DNA of 64,000 bases from Cerasicoccus arenae (GTDB lineage: Bacteria; Verrucomicrobiota; Verrucomicrobiia; Opitutales; Cerasicoccaceae). The number at the start of each line of letters is the position of its first letter. Positions within the stretch are counted from its first letter, which is position 1. Of the stretch, positions 25,494-33,652 are shown piece after piece. The stretch covers positions 126,591 to 190,590 of the forward strand of contig NZ_BMXG01000003.1 in NCBI RefSeq assembly GCF_014651635.1, in the 5' to 3' direction. The notes under the pieces were generated by a model, which was not told the origin of the DNA, did not search any database, and was given only the letters and a program-made list of their open reading frames with translations. The position numbers were made by a program, and so were the translations under genes.

Positions 25494-27703
25494 GCCTACG
25501 CACGAAAATACTCGTTTACGTGCTCCTGCCAGTCCTGTTGACGGCTGGCAGCGTGGCGGTTTTTAATATCTATCGTGGCCACACGCGGATGCTTGAGAAA
25601 GACAAGCGCTTGATGATGGAAGATTTGGCCAAAATTGCTCTGAAGGTTGAGCAAGCCAATCTGGAGGCGGTCACGGTTTCCCGCACCATCGCCGATGCTC
25701 AAGAGAGCGGCATGTTTGGTCTGCGTAATGAGTCCGTTGCGCTGCTGCGCCGGGTGTTGGAGGCCAACCCGCAATTCGTGGGTGTGTCAATCGGCTACGA
25801 GCCCAATGCCGACGGCAAAGACACTGATTTTCTGGCTTCTTTTTCGCGTCCGCCCAATTGGCTGGGTGAGGACGGGCGCTTCATCCCTTATTGGTATCGT
25901 GATCTGTCTGATGGTCAGCGAATCAAATCCGAGACGCTGGTCGATATGGACACGAGCCTCTATTATAACGGTGTGCGTCAGGCGTTGTCGAAAAACCCCG
26001 AATTACGCTATTACATCACCGAGCCGTATATCTATAATAACCTCAACCTGATCGTTGAGCAAATGTCGCCCATTGTAATCAATGGCCGCTTCCAGGGGAT
26101 CGTCGGCGTGGATCGGTCTTTGGACACACTGAACGATGCATTACAGGGCTTGCGACCGTATGCAGGCTCGCAACTTTATCTCGTCAGCAGTCGTGGCCGT
26201 TTAATTGCCACCACGCTGGGTAGCGAATTCCGCACGATGCCCGTGGACCGGTTTTACGTGCAGAGAGACGAGGACGGTGGCCGCGTCATGCTCGATATCT
26301 TTGAGCACAACGAAGAACAGGGGATGATGGAATTCAACTCGGACCGTGGTGTTCGATTGAAAGATGCAGATGTCGATCATGCCTACCGCAATCTTTTCGA
26401 TCGCATTTCCGAGACGAAGCAGGGCAGCCCACCGATTATCTTTGAAGACCCGTTAACGGGTGATGAGGCCTTTATCGCCAGCGCCTTCATTCCCACTGGT
26501 GGCTGGCGTCTGGTCATGACCGTCCCGGAAGCTGCCATTACTGGGCCAACTTGGGATGACATCAAGCGAGCAATGATTGTTGGCCTGATTGGTATTCTCA
26601 CGATGGTTCTAATCATTGTTGTTTTCGCCAATCGTTTCAGTGCGCGTATCCGCCATGCTAATGACCTCGCACAAGCCGTTGCCGACGGTGATTTAACCCA
26701 TGATGCGGAGATCGTGACCAGCGACGAAACCGGCCAGTTGCTCAAGGCGATTGATCTGATGGTCTCCAACCTCAACGCGCTCCTGCTTCAGGTGAAACAT
26801 TCTACAATCCAGCTTGTTTCGACGGCAACTCGCATCAGCGGTGCCGCTAAGAGCCAAGAGGTCACGATTCAGGATTTTGGCGCATCGACTCAGGAAATTG
26901 CCAGCGCGGTCAATGAGATCACCGCTACCTCCCGCGATTTGCTGGAGACCATGCGCGATGTGGCTGAGGGAGCCGATGAGACGGGACATATCGCCGAAGA
27001 TGGCCGTCGCCAATTACTTGATATGAGCCAGTCGATGGACAATCTGTCCTCGGCCACCAGCTCCATCGCCGCGAAGCTCGCCGTGATTAGCGAAAAGGCG
27101 AACAATATCACCAAGGTCGTTACCACGATTGGCAAAGTTTCAGAGCAGACGAATCTGCTGTCACTCAATGCGGCGATCGAGGCGGAAAAGGCCGGCGAAC
27201 ATGGTCTGGGCTTCTCTGTGGTCGCACGGGAAATCCGTCGTCTCGCTCACCAGACGGCTCAAGCCTCAGTGAACATCGATACGATGGTCAATGAGATGCA
27301 GGCAGCAGTCAGCTCCGGCGTCATGGAGATGGATAAATTTAACGAATCTGTCCGCAGTGGCGTGCAGGAGGTTGGTAGTTTGGGTGAACGGCTCGACGAG
27401 ATCATTACCGGCGTGCAGAACGTCACCCCGCGCTATGTCTCCGTACGTGAAGGCATGGAAGCGCAGACGCAAGGGGCGCAGCAGATCAGCGAGGCGATGG
27501 TCAATCTGCGCGATGGCGCGTCGCGGACCGCGGAATCTCTGAAAGAATTCGATGAGGCGACCCGAGCGCTTCATGCCGCCGTCAATGGCCTACGTCGTGA
27601 AGTTTCCCGCTTCAAGGTCAAGGAAAAGGCCTCCACTGGCATGACGCATATGCCCTTCCCAATGCGTGGTCCTTTTCCGCCCAGACCATCAGACAAAAAA
27701 TAG
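25490..27703 (+). CDS. Methyl-accepting chemotaxis protein 2
   Basis: A 737-residue transmembrane receptor. The first helix is at about 9-30. A periplasmic dCache-type sensor follows, with NPQFVGVSIGYEPNADG, YWYRDLSDGQ, ITEPYIYNN and GRFQGIVGVDRSLD, the features of Cache_1 ligand-binding modules. Helix two lies near MIVGLIGILTMVLIIVVFA, then HAMP and the signalling domain with EQTNLLSLNAAIEAEKAGE. Its cytoplasmic part closely parallels the first receptor, suggesting duplication, while the sensors differ. The C-terminal tail after KEKASTGMTHMPFP is proline-rich. It probably supplies a second input to the same CheA array. Confidence 0.92.
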   Translation: MSLRTKILVYVLLPVLLTAGSVAVFNIYRGHTRMLEKDKRLMMEDLAKIALKVEQANLEAVTVSRTIADAQESGMFGLRNESVALLRRVLEANPQFVGVSIGYEPNADGKDTDFLASFSRPPNWLGEDGRFIPYWYRDLSDGQRIKSETLVDMDTSLYYNGVRQALSKNPELRYYITEPYIYNNLNLIVEQMSPIVINGRFQGIVGVDRSLDTLNDALQGLRPYAGSQLYLVSSRGRLIATTLGSEFRTMPVDRFYVQRDEDGGRVMLDIFEHNEEQGMMEFNSDRGVRLKDADVDHAYRNLFDRISETKQGSPPIIFEDPLTGDEAFIASAFIPTGGWRLVMTVPEAAITGPTWDDIKRAMIVGLIGILTMVLIIVVFANRFSARIRHANDLAQAVADGDLTHDAEIVTSDETGQLLKAIDLMVSNLNALLLQVKHSTIQLVSTATRISGAAKSQEVTIQDFGASTQEIASAVNEITATSRDLLETMRDVAEGADETGHIAEDGRRQLLDMSQSMDNLSSATSSIAAKLAVISEKANNITKVVTTIGKVSEQTNLLSLNAAIEAEKAGEHGLGFSVVAREIRRLAHQTAQASVNIDTMVNEMQAAVSSGVMEMDKFNESVRSGVQEVGSLGERLDEIITGVQNVTPRYVSVREGMEAQTQGAQQISEAMVNLRDGASRTAESLKEFDEATRALHAAVNGLRREVSRFKVKEKASTGMTHMPFPMRGPFPPRPSDKK

Positions 27704-27722
27704 AACTATTCCTTTTCTGACT

Positions 27723-28196
27723 ATGTTGACCGTGCTCTTCCATTTGGGCGACCAGAGTTTTGCAATCGACGCCGAGTGCGTCGAGATTGTGATTCCTGCG
27801 TTGCCGCTGCGCCCAGTTCCGGGTGCGCCTGCGTTTGTGGGAGGGCGCTTTGAATACCGTGGCCGCATTATCCCGGTCATCGACCTTGGCCAACTCATCT
27901 TCAAGCACCCGCTCAACGAGGGCCTCAGCTCTCGTTATATGCTGATCCAGTACAAGAAGCCGCAGGGGGGCACTGCACTACTGGGGCTCTGGGCGGAGCG
28001 AGTGACTGAGACTCTCGAAGTGTCGGATGATATGTTGGCCGAAGGCGGCGTATCTCCACCCGATGCCCGTTACCTCGGGCGCATTTTTACTTCGCCCGAC
28101 GGCGCAATCGTCCAGTGCGTTGAGACGTCCGACCTCTTGTCAGCCGAGGTCCGGGATTTACTTTTTAACGAACCGTCCGCCAAAACTGCTCCGTGA
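27723..28196 (+). CDS. CheW-like scaffold protein (WspB position)
   Basis: A 157-residue CheW domain starting at ATG 27723 (MLTVLFHLGDQSFAID); the longer frame from 27666 overlaps the receptor gene. Typical strands are seen: VEIVIPALPLRPVPGAPAFV, GRIIPVIDLGQL and the C-terminal GAIVQCVETSDLLS. It would couple receptors to CheA in the cytosol. In gene order it corresponds to wspB. Its stop overlaps the cheR start (GTGA), so production of the two is probably linked. Confidence 0.88.
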   Translation: MLTVLFHLGDQSFAIDAECVEIVIPALPLRPVPGAPAFVGGRFEYRGRIIPVIDLGQLIFKHPLNEGLSSRYMLIQYKKPQGGTALLGLWAERVTETLEVSDDMLAEGGVSPPDARYLGRIFTSPDGAIVQCVETSDLLSAEVRDLLFNEPSAKTAP

Positions 28197-29428
28197 AATT
28201 GCCCGCTCGCATCACGCGCGATTTGCGCGAACAATTTGGACTTGACGAGGGCGTGTTCCGCGGGAGCAGTCTCAATAGCGTCATCCGTCGGCGGATGGAG
28301 GAGACTGGGCAGTTCGAGCTGGATGATTATTTTGACCTATTGCAGCAGTCGCGACAGGAATTCATAGCCTTTGCTGACGAGCTACTGGTACCGGAGTCCT
28401 GGTTCTTTCGCGATGGTAAGCCCTTCATCTGGCTGACAGAATGGCTCCGCACGGTTTGGCGTAAAAATCATCAGGGTGAGAAGCTCCGCATCCTTAGTCT
28501 GCCTTGTGCTACCGGCCAAGAGCCCTATTCCATTGCGATGACGTTGCTGCACGAGGGTTTTTCGCCAGAGAGTTTCCACGTGGAAGCTGGCGATCTCAGC
28601 GAACGCTTTATCAAGGACGCCCAACGCGGTGAATATCGCAAGATCGCCTTTCGCAGCGAGATGGCGGAAAGCTACGCTAGTTATTTTGAGGATGCTGGTA
28701 ACGACCTACGGCGGGTGCGTGATCATGTCCGAAAGCAAGTGACTTTTCGCCAGCTCAATTTACTTTCCCCGACTTTTCTGCAACACGAGCCGCCGTTTCA
28801 CGTCATTTTTTGCCGCAATGTGCTCATCTATTTCAGCTCATGCTCACGTGAGCGGGCAGTAGCTGGGCTAATGAACGCCCTCGCCCCAGACGGCGTACTT
28901 TTTGCCGGGCATGCGGATTCGCTGCCATCAATTACATCAACGGTGAAAGCGGTTGGCCCAACGGGTGCTTTTTGCTTCGAACGTCGCCCCGTCGAGCCGG
29001 AAGTGTCACAATCATCGCTAGTCAATCGAGTGATTCGCTCTACCCCCCCCCCTCGACAACCAAAACCAACCCGTCACCCCCCCCCCTTGGAATCCGCAAA
29101 ACTGTCATCTGCCGACCAATGGAACAAGGTGCGCGCATTCGCCAATAGCGGGCGCTTGGAAGAAGCAGAAAAGCTTTGTCAGGAGATGATGAAGCAATCG
29201 CCACCTACGGCGGACGCCTTTTGCACATTGGGGGAAATCTATTCTGCTCAGCGTCGCCATCGCGAAGCCGAGCCTTTGTTTCGCCGCGCTGTTTATTTGG
29301 AGGCGCGTCACGCGCAGTCCCTCTTTCACCTTGCTCTGCTGTCCGAACGCCGTGGCGATCAGGCTGGGGCCGAGCGTCTGCGGAAGCGTGCTCAGGCTGC
29401 GGAAAAAGCATCGGAGGTTAAGGCATGA
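28193..29428 (+). CDS. CheR methyltransferase with TPR domain (WspC position)
   Basis: A 411-residue protein. Residues 1-275 are a CheR-type SAM methyltransferase: LPCATGQEPYSIAM (SAM site), AGDLSERFIKDAQRGEY, and the signature FCRNVLIYFS. It methylates receptor glutamates. Residues 300-410 hold TPR repeats (AFCTLGEIYSAQRRHREAE, SLFHLALLSERRGDQAGAE), as in WspC. The domains are joined by a proline-rich linker encoded by two runs of C10 (29043-29052 and 29077-29086), which could slip and cut off the TPR part. The GTG start overlaps the preceding stop. No CheB methylesterase gene is present to reverse methylation. Confidence 0.93.
   Translation: MKLPARITRDLREQFGLDEGVFRGSSLNSVIRRRMEETGQFELDDYFDLLQQSRQEFIAFADELLVPESWFFRDGKPFIWLTEWLRTVWRKNHQGEKLRILSLPCATGQEPYSIAMTLLHEGFSPESFHVEAGDLSERFIKDAQRGEYRKIAFRSEMAESYASYFEDAGNDLRRVRDHVRKQVTFRQLNLLSPTFLQHEPPFHVIFCRNVLIYFSSCSRERAVAGLMNALAPDGVLFAGHADSLPSITSTVKAVGPTGAFCFERRPVEPEVSQSSLVNRVIRSTPPPRQPKPTRHPPPLESAKLSSADQWNKVRAFANSGRLEEAEKLCQEMMKQSPPTADAFCTLGEIYSAQRRHREAEPLFRRAVYLEARHAQSLFHLALLSERRGDQAGAERLRKRAQAAEKASEVKA
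29043..29086 (+). repeat. Two C10 tracts in the cheR linker
   Basis: Ten consecutive C at 29043-29052 and ten more at 29077-29086, separated by 24 bp. They encode short proline runs in the linker between the methyltransferase and TPR domains. Gain or loss of one C would shift the frame before the TPR part while leaving the catalytic domain intact. Confidence 0.85.
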
Positions 29429-30018
29429 GTGACGACGAACACGAGATGGCCGCCCAAGAACGCGCCGCAATGCTTCGCTTGCTCGACCGTGCGCCGCCCG
29501 AGGGCTATTTGTCCGACTGGCAGGATCGCCTCCGTGCCAAGGAAGACGAACATGAGCGCGAAACGCAGGGCGTGCTAGTCTTCCGGCTTTTCGACGAGTG
29601 GCTCGCCATTGAGGCCAGCATCGTCAAGGAGATCACGGCTGACGCCACGATACACCGCATCCCGCAGCGCACAAACAACGTCTTGCGTGGCTTGGTCAAC
29701 GTCCGCGGCGAGCTGCAATTATGCGTGTCGCTGCATGCCTTGTTGAATCTTGAGCGCACGGGTGAGGAGAAGGTGCTTTCCCGCCGAGTGCATCCACGAA
29801 TGATCGTTTTCCAAGGGCCTGATGGTGCGTTTGTCTTTCGGGCGGAGGAGGCCTATGGCGTCCATGCGCTGGAGAAATGCCTCCTTGAGGAGTCCCCCGT
29901 GACGGTCAGTAAAGCGATGGCAACCTTTACCCGAGGGCTCTTTACCTTACTCGATACGAAGGTGGGCCTGCTCGACCACGAACTCATTTTCCACAGCCTG
30001 AAAACGCAACACCTGTGA
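29425..30018 (+). CDS. CheW-like scaffold protein (WspD position)
   Basis: A 197-residue CheW protein with an N-terminal extension of about 45 acidic and basic residues (LLDRAPPEGYLSDWQDRL), a feature shared with WspD. The CheW domain follows: LVFRLFDEWLAIEASIVKEI, IHRIPQRTNNVLRGLVNVRG and ELQLCVSLHALL. The C-terminus contains GLLDHELIFHSLK. It overlaps cheR and cheA by 4 bp each. Having two CheW proteins in one operon, one beside the receptors and one beside cheA, is characteristic of Wsp-like systems. Confidence 0.9.
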   Translation: MSDDEHEMAAQERAAMLRLLDRAPPEGYLSDWQDRLRAKEDEHERETQGVLVFRLFDEWLAIEASIVKEITADATIHRIPQRTNNVLRGLVNVRGELQLCVSLHALLNLERTGEEKVLSRRVHPRMIVFQGPDGAFVFRAEEAYGVHALEKCLLEESPVTVSKAMATFTRGLFTLLDTKVGLLDHELIFHSLKTQHL

Positions 30019-32825
30019 GCGACGACCCTCAGAGTTTCCCAATGCTCGACCTCTATCAGCAAGAGGTCGAAACGCAGGGCGCAGCCCTCAACGAAGGGCT
30101 GGTGGCATGGGAAGCTGATCCCGCATCAGCCGATATCGACGCCCTCATGCGGGCGGCTCATTCGCTCAAAGGTGCCGCGCGGATTGTTGGGCTGGACTTG
30201 GTCGGCAAGGTTGCCCATGCGCTGGAAGATCTCTTTGTCGCCGCTGAAAAGGGGGAGGCGTCCCTTGGTTCCGATCAACTGGATTGGCTATTCAACGCGG
30301 TCGATATTTTGGTCGAATCTGGCCGTCAAGCTGAAGACAAAATGGCTGCTTGGCTCAAGGACAACATCGCTTGGGCCGATGAGGTGCAGAAAGGCTTGGT
30401 CGCAATCCAGGTTGCTGGCAGCGCTCCTGCGGAACCAGCAAGCCCGGCAACACCCGAGCCCGCCCCGAGCTTGGTGGAGCCACAGCCTCAAGTTGCCGCG
30501 CCCAAGCCTGCGCAAGTCATCAAGCCGCCGAAGCAGACGCCTGACCTTTCCATGATCGACCTCTACCGGATGGAGGCAGAGCAGCAGGTCGGTGCGCTGA
30601 AAGAAGGCTTGGTCAGCCTGAATCCCGAAATCGCCGATCCGAAGACTTTGGAGCCACTCATGCGCGCCGCGCATTCGATGAAAGGTGCGGCGCGGATCGT
30701 CGGTTTGCTCGCCGCTGTTGAGGTTGCCCGTGGCGTGGAGGACGCCATGAACGCCGCCATCGAGGGAAAAATCAAATTCTTCCCCCCCCATATTGACGCC
30801 TTTGAGCGTGCCGCAAATTTCTTGGCTGAGTTTAGCGCCGCTAGCGACGCCGACCTTGCTGAATGGCCTGAAGCGCATGCTGACGAATATTCCGCCGTGA
30901 TGGATGGCCTTCAACGTACGCTGGCTGGTGAATCGTTGGCCACCGCTCCCGAACCAGTCGTCAAACCTGCGCCCGTTGCAGAAGTTCCGACCGTCTTGCC
31001 GGAAGTGCAGGGCGCTGCTCCCGCCAAGGCCAAGTCTGTGCGCCGTGAGCGCTCCAAGTCCGATGCTGTGCCAGACAAACCGAAGAGCGACAGTGTGGTC
31101 CGTGTGTCGGCAGACAGCCTCAATCGTCTCATGGGACTGGCGGCAGAAACGGTGGTCGAAACGGGGCAACTGGAAAACTTTCGCGACACCCTGCTGCGTC
31201 TCAAGGAAGCCCAAGGCGAGCTGAACGGCCGCATTGGTGCCAGTGAGCACATTCTGGACAAGATCAACCTTACCGCTGATGTGCGCGTGCATTTCGAGCA
31301 AATCCGCCAGTCCGCTCAAAACGCGTTGACGCTTGTCCGTGAGCAATTAGAGCACTTTGACGCGTTTGCGCGCCGCAATACGCTGCTTTCAGATCGTCTT
31401 TATCGCGAAGTGCTGGCCAGCCGGATGCGCCCATTTAACGACGGCGTACAGGGCTTTCCACGCATGGTTCGCGACGTCGCCCGCAGCTTGGGCAAGCAGG
31501 TGCGCTTTGAGATCGAGGGGAAGGAAACTCCCGTCGACCGAGACATTTTGGAGCGCCTCGAAGCGCCTCTTAACCACATCCTTCGCAACGCCTGCGATCA
31601 CGGGCTCGAAACGCCTGAGGAGCGTGAGGCCAATGGCAAAGAGTCGACTGGCTCATTGACGCTGAGTGCCCGCCACAGCGCAGGGATGCTCGTGGTCGAA
31701 GTCAAAGACGATGGGCGTGGCATTAACTGCGAAAAACTTCGCGGCAAGATTGTGGAAAAGCAGTTCGCTACCGCGGAAATGACCGCCCAGATGAGCGAAG
31801 AAGAAGTGCTGGAGTTTCTGTTTCTACCGGGCTTTTCGACTGCTGGGAAAGTCACAGAAATTTCGGGCCGTGGCGTCGGGCTGGATGTTGTTTTGACCCT
31901 CATGCAGCAGATTGGTGGGCAAGCGCGTATCAACACCAAGGTAGGGCAGGGCACGGCCTTTCACCTGCAGGTGCCGATCACGCGTTCGGTCATTCGGGCG
32001 CTTTTGGCTGAAATCGACGGCGAGCCTTATGCCTTTCCATTGAGCCGCATTGCGCGGACTCTGCGCATGGATTACAAGGACCTGAAAATGGTCGAGAATC
32101 GCCAGTATTTTGAAATGGAAGGCCAGAACGTCGGCCTTGCCCCGGCCCGTGCGGCGCTTGGGTTCACGGGGGCAATTAGCACTACGACACCTCATCTGGA
32201 CATCGTCGTGGTTAATGACCGCAACCAGCTCTACGGCGTCGAAGTTGATCGACTGATCGGTGAGGCGGATTTGGTCGTGCGACCATTGGATAAGCGCTTG
32301 GGGAAAGTGCCGGGCGTGAGCTCGGCGTCACTCACCGAAGCCGGCGAACCGCTGTTGATTCTCGACGTTGAAGACATGATTGCCTCAATCGACAAGCTGC
32401 TCTCTGGCGGCGCGCGGTTGGAGTCTAAGCGCACATCTGAGGAGTCGCGCGTGGCCCGGAAACACATCCTGGTGGTGGATGACTCCATCACCGTGCGCGA
32501 AACTGAGCGTCAGCTTCTTGAAAACGCTGGCTATGCAGTGGAAGTGGCTGTTGATGGTGCCGATGGCTGGAATGCGGTGCGCTTGGGCGAATTCGACCTC
32601 GTCGTGAGTGACATCGATATGCCCCGCATGAACGGCTACGAGTTTGTTTCCAAGATACGCGCGGATAGCCGCTTGGAGAATCTTCCGGTGATCGTCGTTT
32701 CCTACAAGGACCGCGAGGAAGACCGTGTTAAGGGCCTCGAAGCTGGGGCTGATTATTATTTGACCAAGAGTTCGTTTCAGGACGACACCTTTATTCAGGC
32801 CGTTCGGGATTTAATTGGAGATTAG
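30015..32825 (+). CDS. Hybrid CheA kinase with two Hpt domains and receiver (WspE position)
   Basis: A 936-residue histidine kinase. It has two Hpt domains, each with the phosphorylatable histidine in MRAAHS (His49 and His220), then a proline- and alanine-rich linker and a dimerisation helix region. The HATPase domain follows (NHILRNACDHG near 520-530, DDGRGI at 565-570, GRGVGLDV near 618-625), then a CheW-like domain (660-790) and a C-terminal receiver with VDDS, phosphoacceptor Asp866 in VVSDIDMP, and the YLTKSSF lysine. WspE has one Hpt and one receiver; the duplicated Hpt here is notable. The likely output is phosphotransfer to the fused receiver. A C8 tract (30782-30789) lies in the second Hpt. 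Confidence 0.93.
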   Translation: MSDDPQSFPMLDLYQQEVETQGAALNEGLVAWEADPASADIDALMRAAHSLKGAARIVGLDLVGKVAHALEDLFVAAEKGEASLGSDQLDWLFNAVDILVESGRQAEDKMAAWLKDNIAWADEVQKGLVAIQVAGSAPAEPASPATPEPAPSLVEPQPQVAAPKPAQVIKPPKQTPDLSMIDLYRMEAEQQVGALKEGLVSLNPEIADPKTLEPLMRAAHSMKGAARIVGLLAAVEVARGVEDAMNAAIEGKIKFFPPHIDAFERAANFLAEFSAASDADLAEWPEAHADEYSAVMDGLQRTLAGESLATAPEPVVKPAPVAEVPTVLPEVQGAAPAKAKSVRRERSKSDAVPDKPKSDSVVRVSADSLNRLMGLAAETVVETGQLENFRDTLLRLKEAQGELNGRIGASEHILDKINLTADVRVHFEQIRQSAQNALTLVREQLEHFDAFARRNTLLSDRLYREVLASRMRPFNDGVQGFPRMVRDVARSLGKQVRFEIEGKETPVDRDILERLEAPLNHILRNACDHGLETPEEREANGKESTGSLTLSARHSAGMLVVEVKDDGRGINCEKLRGKIVEKQFATAEMTAQMSEEEVLEFLFLPGFSTAGKVTEISGRGVGLDVVLTLMQQIGGQARINTKVGQGTAFHLQVPITRSVIRALLAEIDGEPYAFPLSRIARTLRMDYKDLKMVENRQYFEMEGQNVGLAPARAALGFTGAISTTTPHLDIVVVNDRNQLYGVEVDRLIGEADLVVRPLDKRLGKVPGVSSASLTEAGEPLLILDVEDMIASIDKLLSGGARLESKRTSEESRVARKHILVVDDSITVRETERQLLENAGYAVEVAVDGADGWNAVRLGEFDLVVSDIDMPRMNGYEFVSKIRADSRLENLPVIVVSYKDREEDRVKGLEAGADYYLTKSSFQDDTFIQAVRDLIGD

Positions 32826-32844
32826 CGTAAAAACTCGCTGTTGC

Positions 32845-33603
32845 ATGGAGAAACTACTGCCGCGCTTTGATGTTCTCGGGGTTGAAATCAGTGCGCTCGA
32901 TCTGGCAACGGCCAGTCGGCTGATTATTCAGGCGGCGAATGAGAAACGAAAGAGTTACGTGACATTCACTGGGGTGCACGGCGTGGTCGAATCGCAGGAC
33001 GACCCCGAACTACGGTGTATTCTAAACGAGTCCTTTCTGACTGGTGCCGATGGCATGCCGCTGGTTTGGCTGGGTAAACGGCAGGCTGGGCCGCATGTGG
33101 GACGAGTCTATGGGCCTGACGCGATGCTGGCCATTTGCGCCGAAACCGCAGCGACTGGGCAAAGACATTTTCTCTATGGCGGGGGGGAGGGGGTGGCGAT
33201 TGATCTAGCCGAAAAACTCCAAGCGCGGTTCCCCGCATTGAATGTGGTGGGAACTTTTACCCCGCCGTTTCGCCCACTGAATGCCGAAGAGGAGCAAGCG
33301 TTGATTGAGCAGGTCGGGGCCGTGAAACCGGATTTTTTCTGGGTGGGCATAAGCACACCCAAACAAGAAAAATTCATGGCTGAGTGGTTATCCAGACTGG
33401 ACGCCACGGTGATGCTTGGTGTTGGTGCGGCATTTGATTTCCACAGTGGGCGTAAGCCGCAGGCACCGTGTTGGATGCAGCGTAGTGGCTTGGAATGGCT
33501 CTATCGCATGATCACCGAGCCCCGACGTCTTGGGGGCCGTTATCTGCGCAACAATACGCGTTTCCTCTGGCTACTTGCGCGACAAATCCTTACACGGCAT
33601 TAG
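32845..33603 (+). CDS. WecG/TagA/CpsF family glycosyltransferase
   Basis: A 252-residue cytoplasmic enzyme of the GT26 family. It transfers N-acetylmannosamine or a related sugar onto a lipid-linked intermediate in exopolysaccharide, ECA or teichoic-acid synthesis. Conserved blocks are TGADGMPLVWLGK, RVYGPDAMLA, FFWVGISTPKQEKFMAEW and VMLGVGAAFDFHSG. ATG 32845 is 19 bp after the cheA stop; a frame opening at 32815 would overlap cheA. Its position directly behind the Wsp-like genes hints that polysaccharide synthesis is the controlled process. A G7/G5 tract lies at 33181-33193. Confidence 0.9.
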   Translation: MEKLLPRFDVLGVEISALDLATASRLIIQAANEKRKSYVTFTGVHGVVESQDDPELRCILNESFLTGADGMPLVWLGKRQAGPHVGRVYGPDAMLAICAETAATGQRHFLYGGGEGVAIDLAEKLQARFPALNVVGTFTPPFRPLNAEEEQALIEQVGAVKPDFFWVGISTPKQEKFMAEWLSRLDATVMLGVGAAFDFHSGRKPQAPCWMQRSGLEWLYRMITEPRRLGGRYLRNNTRFLWLLARQILTRH

Positions 33604-33652
33604 GTCGAGCCTTTAGGCTTTCCCCGAAAAACGAAATCCCTATAATTACACC

